Below, piece by piece: positions 14,874-22,536 of a DNA stretch of 22,536 nt. The position numbers were made by a program, and so were the translations under genes. Under the pieces are notes generated by a model, which worked only from the letters and a program-made list of their open reading frames with translations, was not told the DNA's origin and made no database searches. The stretch lies in NCBI GenBank assembly GCA_012841225.1, contig DUVD01000125.1, positions 1 through 22,536 of the forward strand, given 5' to 3'. The first letter of the stretch is position 1, and each line of letters opens with the position of its first letter. Source of the stretch: Fibrobacter sp. (GTDB lineage: Bacteria > Fibrobacterota > Fibrobacteria > Fibrobacterales > Fibrobacteraceae).

Positions 14874-16781
14874 TTACTTTTTTAAATCAATTAATTTAGA
14901 GAATGATCCATTCGCAGAACGAACTAAAAAAACTCCTGTTTCTGTTTTTGACCTTAATACCCCATTAAGGTTATAAATACGATGCTCCTGCTCTCCCTTT
15001 AATTGAAGGCTATTCTTTTTTTGGCTTATCTTATTTGTGCCTTCAGTAAACTTAAGCCAGTCTATGTTGAAAAAGCTTCCCGTAATGGCCAATTTTAAAA
15101 TATGAGGCCCCGGAGGAAGTCTTGTCGTCTTTGTCGATACAACACTATAGGTTTCCCAATCGCCACCATTAGCCACTTTAATCGTATCGGTAATCGCAGT
15201 ATCATCGATAAATAACCTAAATGAAGAGGCGTCGCTTCCAGAGGACACTTTCGCCTCAACTGTATACAACCCTTCATTTTTAATGTTCACCGTATACTCA
15301 AGCCATTCACCCACTTCAGTATAACCCACACTATAACCGTTATCATTATTAAGAACTATGTCCACACCATCTTCGCGATAAAGCCCGCCTTGATTTTCAG
15401 TATCGTTATCATAATAGGCGTTGCCTTGCCCACCAAGGTCATAATTTTCGGCTTCAATAGTTCCTGGTATTAAGTGTATGCCTGCAAAAGGTTCTTGAGG
15501 AATCATTTTTGTCGGCGTTATATAAACCCGATAAGCATAAAACACATTGGTAACATTAACCGGAATCGAAACAGCGTTGTTTGTAATCGCGTACTTTGTC
15601 GAAGATATTTTTTTGGGCCCAGCTACAAATGAATCCTTATCAACCCAAGCCACTTCTTCTATCAAAACTTCTACTTCTGAACCAAAAAACGCAGGTATTT
15701 TATCAATATTAACATTGACTGTACCTGTATTATTGCCTCCAAGAACAATACTCGCATACCTTAAATTTTGATCAACGGCAGCAAAAGCATCAACCCCATC
15801 ACTTTTATCATTTGGAGGAACGACTTTCGCCATATAACCAGTCATATCACCATACCATTTGTAAAGCCACCAACCACCGCCAGTTTCATTTTTTGCTGTT
15901 AAGAGACTGCCTAGTCGCCCTGGTAAATTAGTGAACCACCAAGAAATCATAGCGCTTTCAACACCACTCCGTTCAAATTTTGCAATAAAAGGTACCGAAA
16001 CACCGGGAGCGCCTTCATAAATATGCGTATTTGAAGAGTATTCATTTATGCTGATCGCTTTTTTTGGAATATCAAGAGATTTTTCTAATGACCTATAATT
16101 ATCAAAAGCACCTATAAAACCCTCTGACCCCCATTGATGCCAACTAATCACATCGGGAAGGCATTTGTTAGTTTTGCAATATTTTAAGAAATCAGACATC
16201 CTAGTGCTGTTGTAAAAAGAAAAAGAGGGGCCAATAATTTTTGCACCAGGATCCATTGAACGAATCAAATCGTAAGTTGGTTTCCAAAGGACACTGTTAA
16301 AATCACCATTTCCATTTTTCCATGTTCCATAAGGTTCATTCCAAATTTCATACCCGTCAAAATTAGTCAGTCCAGAATTCAATTTCTTTTCAATGATAGC
16401 CTTTACACTAGCAAGCCAGCTACTTTGCGTCCCAAAATTATAGGGCCAGCCAGGCAAAATATCCGCCAAGCGAATTTGCACTTTTCCTGTAGTTGTCTTT
16501 AAACGATCTGCAACCTTAAAAGCATCGCCAATTGGTTGCTGGTGGCCATTGCCGCTTACTGCTGGCTGAACAAAAACATTGGGATTTAATGCTTTTACAT
16601 GGGCGGTAATATTTGAAGGAAGCGTTTCGGTCATCCCATAAAGCGATCCCGAAGCACAATGCGTTACAGTGCGAATGCTATCGGAAAGCGACACTCTTAA
16701 AGTGTACTCGGCACCTTGCGTTTCGACAAAACCTACTAAGCCTAAAACGATTAAATAAGTTGTTAAAAATTGTTTTTTCAT
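14874..16781 (-). CDS. Secreted clan GH-A-like glycoside hydrolase with CBM6 and T9SS tail
   Basis: A 635-residue exported protein. After a signal peptide (about 1-23) comes a TIM-barrel glycosidase-like domain (about 30-330). YEIWNEP (144-150, E149) and SINEYSS (245-250, E247) fit the acid/base and nucleophile glutamates of clan GH-A retaining enzymes (GH39- or GH5-like). A beta-sandwich (about 335-425) follows. A CBM6 lies at about 438-580, with IPGTIEAENYD at the start and FFNIDWLKF at the end. The C-terminal 40 residues (RIYNLNGVLRSKTETGVFLV) look like a short type A T9SS sorting domain. I cannot assign a CAZy family or substrate. The gene lies 45 bases after GH95 on the same strand, so the two are probably co-transcribed and act on the same polysaccharide outside the cell. 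An AGGG lies about seven bases before the ATG. Confidence 0.85.
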   Translation of the reverse strand: MKKQFLTTYLIVLGLVGFVETQGAEYTLRVSLSDSIRTVTHCASGSLYGMTETLPSNITAHVKALNPNVFVQPAVSGNGHQQPIGDAFKVADRLKTTTGKVQIRLADILPGWPYNFGTQSSWLASVKAIIEKKLNSGLTNFDGYEIWNEPYGTWKNGNGDFNSVLWKPTYDLIRSMDPGAKIIGPSFSFYNSTRMSDFLKYCKTNKCLPDVISWHQWGSEGFIGAFDNYRSLEKSLDIPKKAISINEYSSNTHIYEGAPGVSVPFIAKFERSGVESAMISWWFTNLPGRLGSLLTAKNETGGGWWLYKWYGDMTGYMAKVVPPNDKSDGVDAFAAVDQNLRYASIVLGGNNTGTVNVNIDKIPAFFGSEVEVLIEEVAWVDKDSFVAGPKKISSTKYAITNNAVSIPVNVTNVFYAYRVYITPTKMIPQEPFAGIHLIPGTIEAENYDLGGQGNAYYDNDTENQGGLYREDGVDIVLNNDNGYSVGYTEVGEWLEYTVNIKNEGLYTVEAKVSSGSDASSFRLFIDDTAITDTIKVANGGDWETYSVVSTKTTRLPPGPHILKLAITGSFFNIDWLKFTEGTNKISQKKNSLQLKGEQEHRIYNLNGVLRSKTETGVFLVRSANGSFSKLIDLKK

Positions 16782-16826
16782 AGCTGACCCTTTGTTTATT
16801 GATAACTCATTACAAAATAATTCTTG

Positions 16827-19800
16827 TTACTTGTTATGTATTTTTTTTATGGCTTTTAGTTTTCCCTTGCTATAGAGATTAAGGAAATACACGCCTCGGT
16901 TTATTAAATTACTTGGCAGAATTATGGTTTCTTCTTTGCTTTGCATGTTTTTTTGATGTAATAACTTACCAGCTAAGGTATATAGTCTTAGTTCTACCTC
17001 TTCTCCTTCTGGTGCTTCAACAAAAACCTTATACAACATAGGATTAGCGTTTTCTAATTGATGAATAGAGTACGCGCCTTTATTTTTTTCTTTTGCAGAA
17101 AAAACTCCCATGCTTTCATAGACAAACTCTAGCCAATCAATATTAAATAAAAAATCACTTGTGCCAGAAAAATCAAGTCTTAGAGTTTGCTCTCCTTTTT
17201 CTAAAGTGACAAGAGTAGAGTCGAGATACCAATCATGCCAACCAGAGGTTTTTTCGGCATTAACGGTTAATGAGCCTATACTGTCGCCTTTCTCATCTTT
17301 TAATGTAATCATGTTGTTTACATCTGCTCCACTTGCCGCTCTTACCCGAACTTTATAAAAGCCTCCTGCCTCAACATTCACTAAATAATTAGCCCAATCA
17401 CCGCTGTTAATCCAACCAATATTTAAGTTGTTTTCTTCGTCCGCTTCTTTCTGTATTCCCAACATTGAAGAGTAATCTTCAGCTTGCAATCGCCCTGGAA
17501 TCGAGGTCGACTTTACTATTTGGCTAACTAAATTTAAGGTTTCATCTAATACAAGGACTTCACCAATACTTGTCTCATAGACTTTAACTATATCCTTATA
17601 GCGCAGCTTTAAGCTTCCCCCATTATGGGATATTATAGATAGATAGGCTAATTTTCCATCGACCCAAGCTAATGAATCCACTTCAAAAGCGCCTCTTGCT
17701 CGAATGCCATTAATATGTCCTGTTGACCAAATTGATGGTAGGGCTGGTAATAAAGAAATCTCCCCATTTTGACTCTGCAAGAGCATTTCATTAATTCCAG
17801 AAACGGCTCCAAAATTCCCATCAATTTGAAAAGGAGGGTGAGCATCAAACAGATTTTTATAAGTCCTTTCTGGCGTCAGTAGTAATTGCACCAATTTGTA
17901 AGCATGATTACCATCTCCCAAGCGAGCCCAAAGATTGATTTTCCAAGCAAGAGACCAACCCGTGGCCAAATCTCCGCGTTGAGTTAACGTTTTTTTAGCT
18001 GCCTCTGCTAAACTCGGGGTTTCAGCAAGAGAAATTTGATTGCTAGGAAAAAGACCGTATAAATGAGACACATGTCGATGATTACTATTGGGGTTATCCC
18101 AATCATCAAACCACTCTTGTAACTGCCCGTGTTTTCCCACTTTATGAGGCGGTAATTTTCCAAGAGCACTTTGAATTTCTGCTCGCAATGTAGGATCTAC
18201 ACCTAATAATTCAGTCGCTTTTATAGTAAGATTAAAAACATCTCTAATAATTTGAATATCCATTGTTGGGGCAAAACAAGTCCAAAAACCGTTGTGATCT
18301 AGCTCTGGAGAGGAGCTTGGCACAGTAACTAAATAGTTTTTTCCACTGACAGGTTCCGTTACCATACTGTTAAGAAAAAACTTAGCAGCCCCTTTAATGG
18401 TGGGATATACTTCATTGAGGTAAACAAGATCGGGATTAAATAAATAATGTTCCCATAAATGATAAGAGAGCCAGCCACCTCCCGTAGGCCAATGCCCCCA
18501 TTCCCCATCTATGGGCGCCGTGCGATTCCACAAGTCTGTATTGTGATGAAGAACCCAGCCTTCATTAACTCCCCAGTGTACTTTTGCCGTAAGTTCTCCT
18601 TGTGATACCAAGGCTTTAGTTTTATCAATAAGTGGGCGAGCGCATTCGGCCAAATTTGCCGTTTCTGCCATCCAATAATTCATTTCTAGATTGATATTAG
18701 TGGTGTACTTGCTACCCCAAGATGGGTAAAGCTCATTATTCCACACGCCCTGAAGATTAGCCGGTTGGCTGCCCGCCCTTGAACTAGATATCATCAGGTA
18801 TCGGCCAAATTGATAATAAAGTCTAACTAAATCGGGGTCATTAGAGGCGTTAAACGAAGCAATACGAACATCTGTAGTTTGAGTACTATTCTGAGTTGGA
18901 GTGCCTAATTTTAAATTCACCCTATTAAAAAGGGCTTGATAGTCCTTAAGGTGGTTTTGAAGCAAGGTGCTATAAGATTTTCCTGATACATTGTTAATTA
19001 CAGCAGTAGCACGAGACGCTTGATCTCCAGAAACGTCATTATAAGCATTAAAATTACTACGTATTGCAAGGACTAGTGTGGCACTGTTTGCCCCTGTAAC
19101 CGTAATTGTATTATTGGCCGCGCTTATGCTACCACCATCAATAGAAACTTTAAGCCTGTTTTGAAATTTAATGGCGTTCACTTGTGCATTTAAAATCAAT
19201 AAATCATTACCTGATATAGAGCGGCTGTTATTACCATGAGGCGTATCCATTGATGTCGAAAAAGTTATTTTGCCCGACTGATTAGCAGTTAGCCTTATAA
19301 CAATTATATTATCCGGGTAACTAGCAAAGTATTCTCTGGTATATTCGACTCCGTTAAAAGTGTACCTAGTTTTTGCAATCGCCGTTTTAAGATCGAGCTC
19401 TCTATAGTAATTAGAAGCTTTGTGCCCGGCAAAGTTTAGATACAAATTGCCTACTGGTTGATACCTAGCTGTGCCACCACCAATCATATTTTTTACTGTG
19501 GCGTCAGCACCCGTGTAATTGCCAGCAAAAATTTGTTCTCTTGCCTGCTTCAAGTTATTTGCTGCACCTGTTTTATTGTTGTTTCCTGGACTGTCACTCC
19601 ATACAGTGGATTCATTTAGTCCAATTTTATCTTTGGCAACCCCTCCATAAATCATACCTCCCATATTCCCATTGCCAATCGGAAGAGCGTTAGTAAAAAT
19701 ATCTTGAGCATCCGTATTATACCACAAAATCAAATCTTCTGAGTTCTGTGAGTATACTGGCTGAAATGACAAAAAACAACAAAACAGCAGTAAAAAACTC

Positions 19801-19832
19801 ATTAGACTGTTTATTGATTTTTTATAATTCAC
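16827..19832 (-). CDS. Secreted GH95 glycoside hydrolase (alpha-L-fucosidase/galactosidase family) with CBM6 and T9SS tail
   Basis: About 1001 residues: signal peptide (ends near VYSQ, 29), GH95 domains (about 35-770), CBM6 (about 778-905) and a C-terminal type A T9SS sorting domain (about 920-1001, with LYTLAGKLL and RGVYFLNLYSKG). GH95 is shown by ALPIGNGNMGGMIYGG near the N-terminus, SRAGSQPANLQGVWN, TTNINLEMNYW, SSSPELD and FQIDGNFG. From the family mechanism, the two Asn of NINLEMN, the Glu of SPE (about 510) and the Asp of QIDGNFG (about 671) are the presumed catalytic group of an inverting enzyme. Alpha-1,2-L-fucosidase or alpha-L-galactosidase activity is likely. The start is chosen at the GTG at 19832, because GAGGT (19843-19839) lies 6 bases before it; the GTG at 19838 touches that sequence. 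A perfect palindrome lies just upstream. Confidence 0.92.
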   Translation of the reverse strand: MNYKKSINSLMSFLLLFCCFLSFQPVYSQNSEDLILWYNTDAQDIFTNALPIGNGNMGGMIYGGVAKDKIGLNESTVWSDSPGNNNKTGAANNLKQAREQIFAGNYTGADATVKNMIGGGTARYQPVGNLYLNFAGHKASNYYRELDLKTAIAKTRYTFNGVEYTREYFASYPDNIIVIRLTANQSGKITFSTSMDTPHGNNSRSISGNDLLILNAQVNAIKFQNRLKVSIDGGSISAANNTITVTGANSATLVLAIRSNFNAYNDVSGDQASRATAVINNVSGKSYSTLLQNHLKDYQALFNRVNLKLGTPTQNSTQTTDVRIASFNASNDPDLVRLYYQFGRYLMISSSRAGSQPANLQGVWNNELYPSWGSKYTTNINLEMNYWMAETANLAECARPLIDKTKALVSQGELTAKVHWGVNEGWVLHHNTDLWNRTAPIDGEWGHWPTGGGWLSYHLWEHYLFNPDLVYLNEVYPTIKGAAKFFLNSMVTEPVSGKNYLVTVPSSSPELDHNGFWTCFAPTMDIQIIRDVFNLTIKATELLGVDPTLRAEIQSALGKLPPHKVGKHGQLQEWFDDWDNPNSNHRHVSHLYGLFPSNQISLAETPSLAEAAKKTLTQRGDLATGWSLAWKINLWARLGDGNHAYKLVQLLLTPERTYKNLFDAHPPFQIDGNFGAVSGINEMLLQSQNGEISLLPALPSIWSTGHINGIRARGAFEVDSLAWVDGKLAYLSIISHNGGSLKLRYKDIVKVYETSIGEVLVLDETLNLVSQIVKSTSIPGRLQAEDYSSMLGIQKEADEENNLNIGWINSGDWANYLVNVEAGGFYKVRVRAASGADVNNMITLKDEKGDSIGSLTVNAEKTSGWHDWYLDSTLVTLEKGEQTLRLDFSGTSDFLFNIDWLEFVYESMGVFSAKEKNKGAYSIHQLENANPMLYKVFVEAPEGEEVELRLYTLAGKLLHQKNMQSKEETIILPSNLINRGVYFLNLYSKGKLKAIKKIHNK

Positions 19833-19846
19833 AAACACACCTCTTT

Positions 19847-19864
19847 TATAAAAAGCTTTTTATA
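19847..19864. promoter_or_regulatory. Perfect 18-bp palindrome upstream of the GH95 gene
   Basis: TATAAAAAGCTTTTTATA reads the same on both strands. It lies three bases upstream of the GH95 Shine-Dalgarno sequence, in the gap after sprA. It could be an operator for the glycosidase pair, or in RNA a stem that affects ribosome access. No regulator gene is nearby to name. Confidence 0.45.
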
Positions 19865-19904
19865 TCCCTTTTTATTAAAATAGAGTGTTCTAGTCCGCTT
19901 CTGA

Positions 19905-19922
19905 GCTTTTTTTCTTAAAAGC
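19905..19922. other. Hairpin downstream of the sprA gene
   Basis: GCTTTT and AAAAGC form a 6-bp stem around a 6-base loop, about 40 bases after the sprA stop. There is no T-run after it on the sprA strand, so a terminator role is only possible, not supported. The rest of the gap 19839-19963 is AT-rich with no clear promoter. Confidence 0.3.
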
Positions 19923-19963
19923 CCTTGATAATTTATCCAAGCAATGGTTTATTTAATGAAGCC

Positions 19964-22536
19964 TTAATTAAACTTTAATAGTAACGCAATTTCAAACATC
20001 AAGATTTGGCGTAAGTGCGGCGTTTCATCATCTAATTTTTCGTGAATTTGCCTGTATTCGATATAAGCACTTGCAGAAGCCATTTTATTGAACTGGTATG
20101 ACGCGTTGGGGCGGATAAACCATTCATGTGTGCGTAAGGGCACTGTGCGGTCTGTGAGGGTCACCGACGGCCTGTATGCGGTATATTCAGAACCTTCAAG
20201 AGTCCACTGCTTAAAAACACCATCTGTGCCGCTTTCTTTATTCCGCATACTGAAGCCTTGATCAGGGTCATAGAGTTCGCGAATCGTCTTCTTATACTCA
20301 TATCCCGCAGTCAATTTTAAGTCGATGTCATTTTTAAGTTTAATATACCACTTCCACATTTGAAAACCGCGTTTGGTTTTAAATGGGTAAGTAATCGTTA
20401 AGTCATTTGCCACATTGTACCCATAATCTTTGTAAAGAGAAGTAGGCAACCAAGGCGTGTTCAAGAAATAATAAGAAGTGTCTTTTAAGTTTGCTGTTGT
20501 TGCAGGCCAGTTGGTTTGAGAGATCACCTCTTCTTTGGGCCTTCTGTCCGAGTATTCTAGCTTAAGACGAACACTGTTATCGATGCGAATATTTTTTTGA
20601 GTTAAAAAAGACAAACGAACCAAAGGGTTAAAATTCAAGGTTGTTGTCCATGAGTCTTCGGCGCTTTGAAATGGCTTTACTGTGGTGGTGTAAATATAAT
20701 CCATGCGATGTGTAGTTGAAACACTCTTAAAATCATTTAAAAAACTGAGTCGCTTAGCAAAGTTAGGGATTATCATGCCTACGCCAACTTTAGGCCAAAC
20801 GACTGTACTATCTATATAAAGTGGATACTCTCTCGACTGCGCAAAATCCTGCTTCCATTGTAAATCGCCAGTTAAGCTAATGTCCCATATTGGGAGGGTT
20901 AGGCTAGTCGCCACCTGAAAAGACCTAGAAACCGCATGTCTAAAATTGCCTTGATAGACGAGTGTGTCAACATTTCGGTTTAAATACTCGGCAAAGTTTC
21001 GGTAATCATCTCTAGAGTCTAAACTCATATCGCCCGATATAATGTTCCAAAAGCCTCTGCTTTTATAGCCATTACCTAAACCCAAACCATAAAGCTGATA
21101 TTGAAATGCGTTTACGCCTTGCTCTTCATACAGCTGGGCTAGCGTAAAGTTTTCGCCGATAGTATTTAAGTTCACCGTCCAATTACTTCTTAGCTCGCGT
21201 AACTTCAGTTTTTCTAAAATTTTAACAACTCCATTTTCATTGCCAAACATCTTAGCAAAGTCAATGATTTTAAATGTAGGCGCTAATTCAAAACGATTTG
21301 TTTGAGAAATCGTCCAAAAGTTTTTTTCTAAAGACGTTTCATCGAAAAGACTAAAGTGATCAGGAATCGACTTCTGTTGAGTGAAGTCACTTGTAAAAGA
21401 AGAAGAAATAGGCAAGAAAGAAATAAATGAGGGTGTAAAAGCCAACTTAAACTGTTGATTGCGGACCCGTTCATTTCTTAAAATACCAAAAGTCTTACCA
21501 TATTGGCGGGAGCCAACACTATCTACTTTATAGAAATAAGTACTGTCGTACAAAACGTGATACGAATCTTTGTTTTGCAAATCCACGGTCATGGTATCGC
21601 CATTCGGCTTAATTGTGGCCACGGTATCAAACGGAATTGACACTACGCTATCGCGAGAAATATAAACACGACGATCATTGTGATCATAATCAAAAATGCG
21701 ATCCATCGCAAAAAATCCACCCTGACCTGAACTGAACAACCCTTGAGCAGTGAAAGCCTCTCGATCTCCTCCTCCATACATATCGCGCTTAATATTAACA
21801 CTATAATTTGTAGACAAGAAAGGTAAAATATTCCAACGAATGGTTGCCTTATGGTTTAAATCAGCCGTATAAGTGACGACTTTGTCCGATTGTGGCTCTA
21901 CATAATCCGCATTGCGATCTTGGTCGACATAACGCACATAGCTAAAATCGATTAAAGTCAAGTCAAAGGTTTGTGGCCAAGGTTCAAAAGCCATATCCAC
22001 AAAAGGCTTAGCCCATGCCTTTTTTTGTAGCCCCTTAAATGGCTTGTAATTAAATCGATTGAATGTGCCTAATCTATATTCGAGCAAGGCGCGATAGGAG
22101 TAAGTAGAGTCAGCGTTGGTAGGCGTTTTTGTTTCGGTCTCATTATAAGAATAACTCCAAGCGGGTCGCTCTAAAAAGAACTGCGATAACACTTCTGCAG
22201 CACGGCCTTCGTCTGGCTTGTATTCTTTGCTATAGCTCAAACTGAAATTCCTGTTTGTTACATACGATTGGTAGCCCTTTGACTCGCTTAAATCTCTCTT
22301 TTCTTGTTCTTCTTCTTCATCCATCGTGTATTTATCTTGAACAAAATCAGAGACCAAGTTCGATACATTATCTCGACTCAGCTGCAAGTCATCAGTCGGT
22401 TTTAAATAGGGACGTTTGACAACACTTTTATACCCAAAACTCATCGGTAGTCGTAAACCATGATTCTCATTAAAAAACTTATTCAAATTAAAGCTCACAT
22501 CTCCTGCCACATCCAATTGAGAAGCTGCTTCAGAAA
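19964..22536 (-). CDS. sprA: SprA/Sov-like T9SS outer-membrane translocon, C-terminal part
   Basis: About 857 residues of a larger gene whose 5' part lies beyond the right edge; the frame stays open to base 22536, reading SEAASQLDVAGDVSFNL at the edge. The pattern LDVAGDVSFNLNKFFNENHG followed by LPMSFGYKSVVKRP matches the late part of SprA (Sov), where a strand ending in a Lys-Phe-Phe motif precedes a conserved LP-x-x-FGY. The rest is a long run of alternating-residue beta strands with Tyr and Trp ends, finishing in IALLLKFN, as expected of an outer-membrane barrel. SprA is the very large pore that exports T9SS substrates. The two glycosidases that follow carry T9SS-type tails, which fits. 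Full-length SprA is about 2400 residues, so roughly one third is seen. Confidence 0.82.
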   Translation of the reverse strand, partial: SEAASQLDVAGDVSFNLNKFFNENHGLRLPMSFGYKSVVKRPYLKPTDDLQLSRDNVSNLVSDFVQDKYTMDEEEEQEKRDLSESKGYQSYVTNRNFSLSYSKEYKPDEGRAAEVLSQFFLERPAWSYSYNETETKTPTNADSTYSYRALLEYRLGTFNRFNYKPFKGLQKKAWAKPFVDMAFEPWPQTFDLTLIDFSYVRYVDQDRNADYVEPQSDKVVTYTADLNHKATIRWNILPFLSTNYSVNIKRDMYGGGDREAFTAQGLFSSGQGGFFAMDRIFDYDHNDRRVYISRDSVVSIPFDTVATIKPNGDTMTVDLQNKDSYHVLYDSTYFYKVDSVGSRQYGKTFGILRNERVRNQQFKLAFTPSFISFLPISSSFTSDFTQQKSIPDHFSLFDETSLEKNFWTISQTNRFELAPTFKIIDFAKMFGNENGVVKILEKLKLRELRSNWTVNLNTIGENFTLAQLYEEQGVNAFQYQLYGLGLGNGYKSRGFWNIISGDMSLDSRDDYRNFAEYLNRNVDTLVYQGNFRHAVSRSFQVATSLTLPIWDISLTGDLQWKQDFAQSREYPLYIDSTVVWPKVGVGMIIPNFAKRLSFLNDFKSVSTTHRMDYIYTTTVKPFQSAEDSWTTTLNFNPLVRLSFLTQKNIRIDNSVRLKLEYSDRRPKEEVISQTNWPATTANLKDTSYYFLNTPWLPTSLYKDYGYNVANDLTITYPFKTKRGFQMWKWYIKLKNDIDLKLTAGYEYKKTIRELYDPDQGFSMRNKESGTDGVFKQWTLEGSEYTAYRPSVTLTDRTVPLRTHEWFIRPNASYQFNKMASASAYIEYRQIHEKLDDETPHLRQILMFEIALLLKFN

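Noticed and set aside
14874..19832. A polysaccharide utilisation locus of the SusC/SusD type
   Set aside because: No SusC-like TonB receptor or SusD-like lipoprotein is present in the window; the neighbour is a SprA-like translocon.

Overview
The window is about 22.5 kb of dense bacterial chromosome with fairly low GC by eye. The longest gap without a gene is about 125 bases (19839-19963), and no tRNA, rRNA, CRISPR array, insertion sequence or prophage is visible. The right third holds the C-terminal part of a SprA/Sov-like type IX secretion (T9SS) translocon. Next to it are two exported CBM6-containing glycoside hydrolases with T9SS-type C-terminal tails. T9SS, a futalosine-pathway menaquinone gene, BatD/BatE and carbohydrate-active secreted enzymes together suggest the Fibrobacterota-Chlorobi-Bacteroidota group. 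My best guess is a Fibrobacter-like organism; this is inference, not proof.

Left part (1-2953): the first codons of dnaE (DNA polymerase III alpha, minus strand) and trmO (tRNA t6A37 methylation, minus strand). Divergent from these is a coupled prfA-prmC pair: release factor 1 and the methyltransferase that modifies its GGQ glutamine.

Middle-left, minus strand (2956-10366), in transcription order: a ModF/PhrA-like double ABC ATPase, the Fe-S carrier Mrp, a DUF971 protein whose start overlaps the mrp stop, a short primary-type sigma-70 factor, a membrane-anchored TPR protein and a TPR lipoprotein. The last three are packed with almost no spacing. Mrp plus DUF971 reproduces as two genes the domain order of plant HCF101. 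The ABC protein appears to keep only one intact composite ATP site.

Middle-right, plus strand (10416-14854): mqnC (menaquinone via futalosine), then after a plausible promoter a coupled batD-batE-ZIP transporter run.

Right, minus strand (14874-22536): the sprA fragment, then a GH95 enzyme (alpha-L-fucosidase/galactosidase family), then a clan GH-A-like glycosidase. Both enzymes carry a signal peptide, a CBM6 and a C-terminal sorting-type domain, so they are probably exported by the system that the sprA product belongs to. They look like a small locus for degrading fucose- or galactose-bearing polysaccharide.

I found no clearly new multi-gene defence or mobile system. The most interesting items are the asymmetric ABC protein, the split HCF101-like pair, the sigma-TPR-TPR unit, the unassigned GH-A enzyme, a perfect 18-bp palindrome beside the GH95 ribosome binding site, and a hairpin overlapping the dnaE start.
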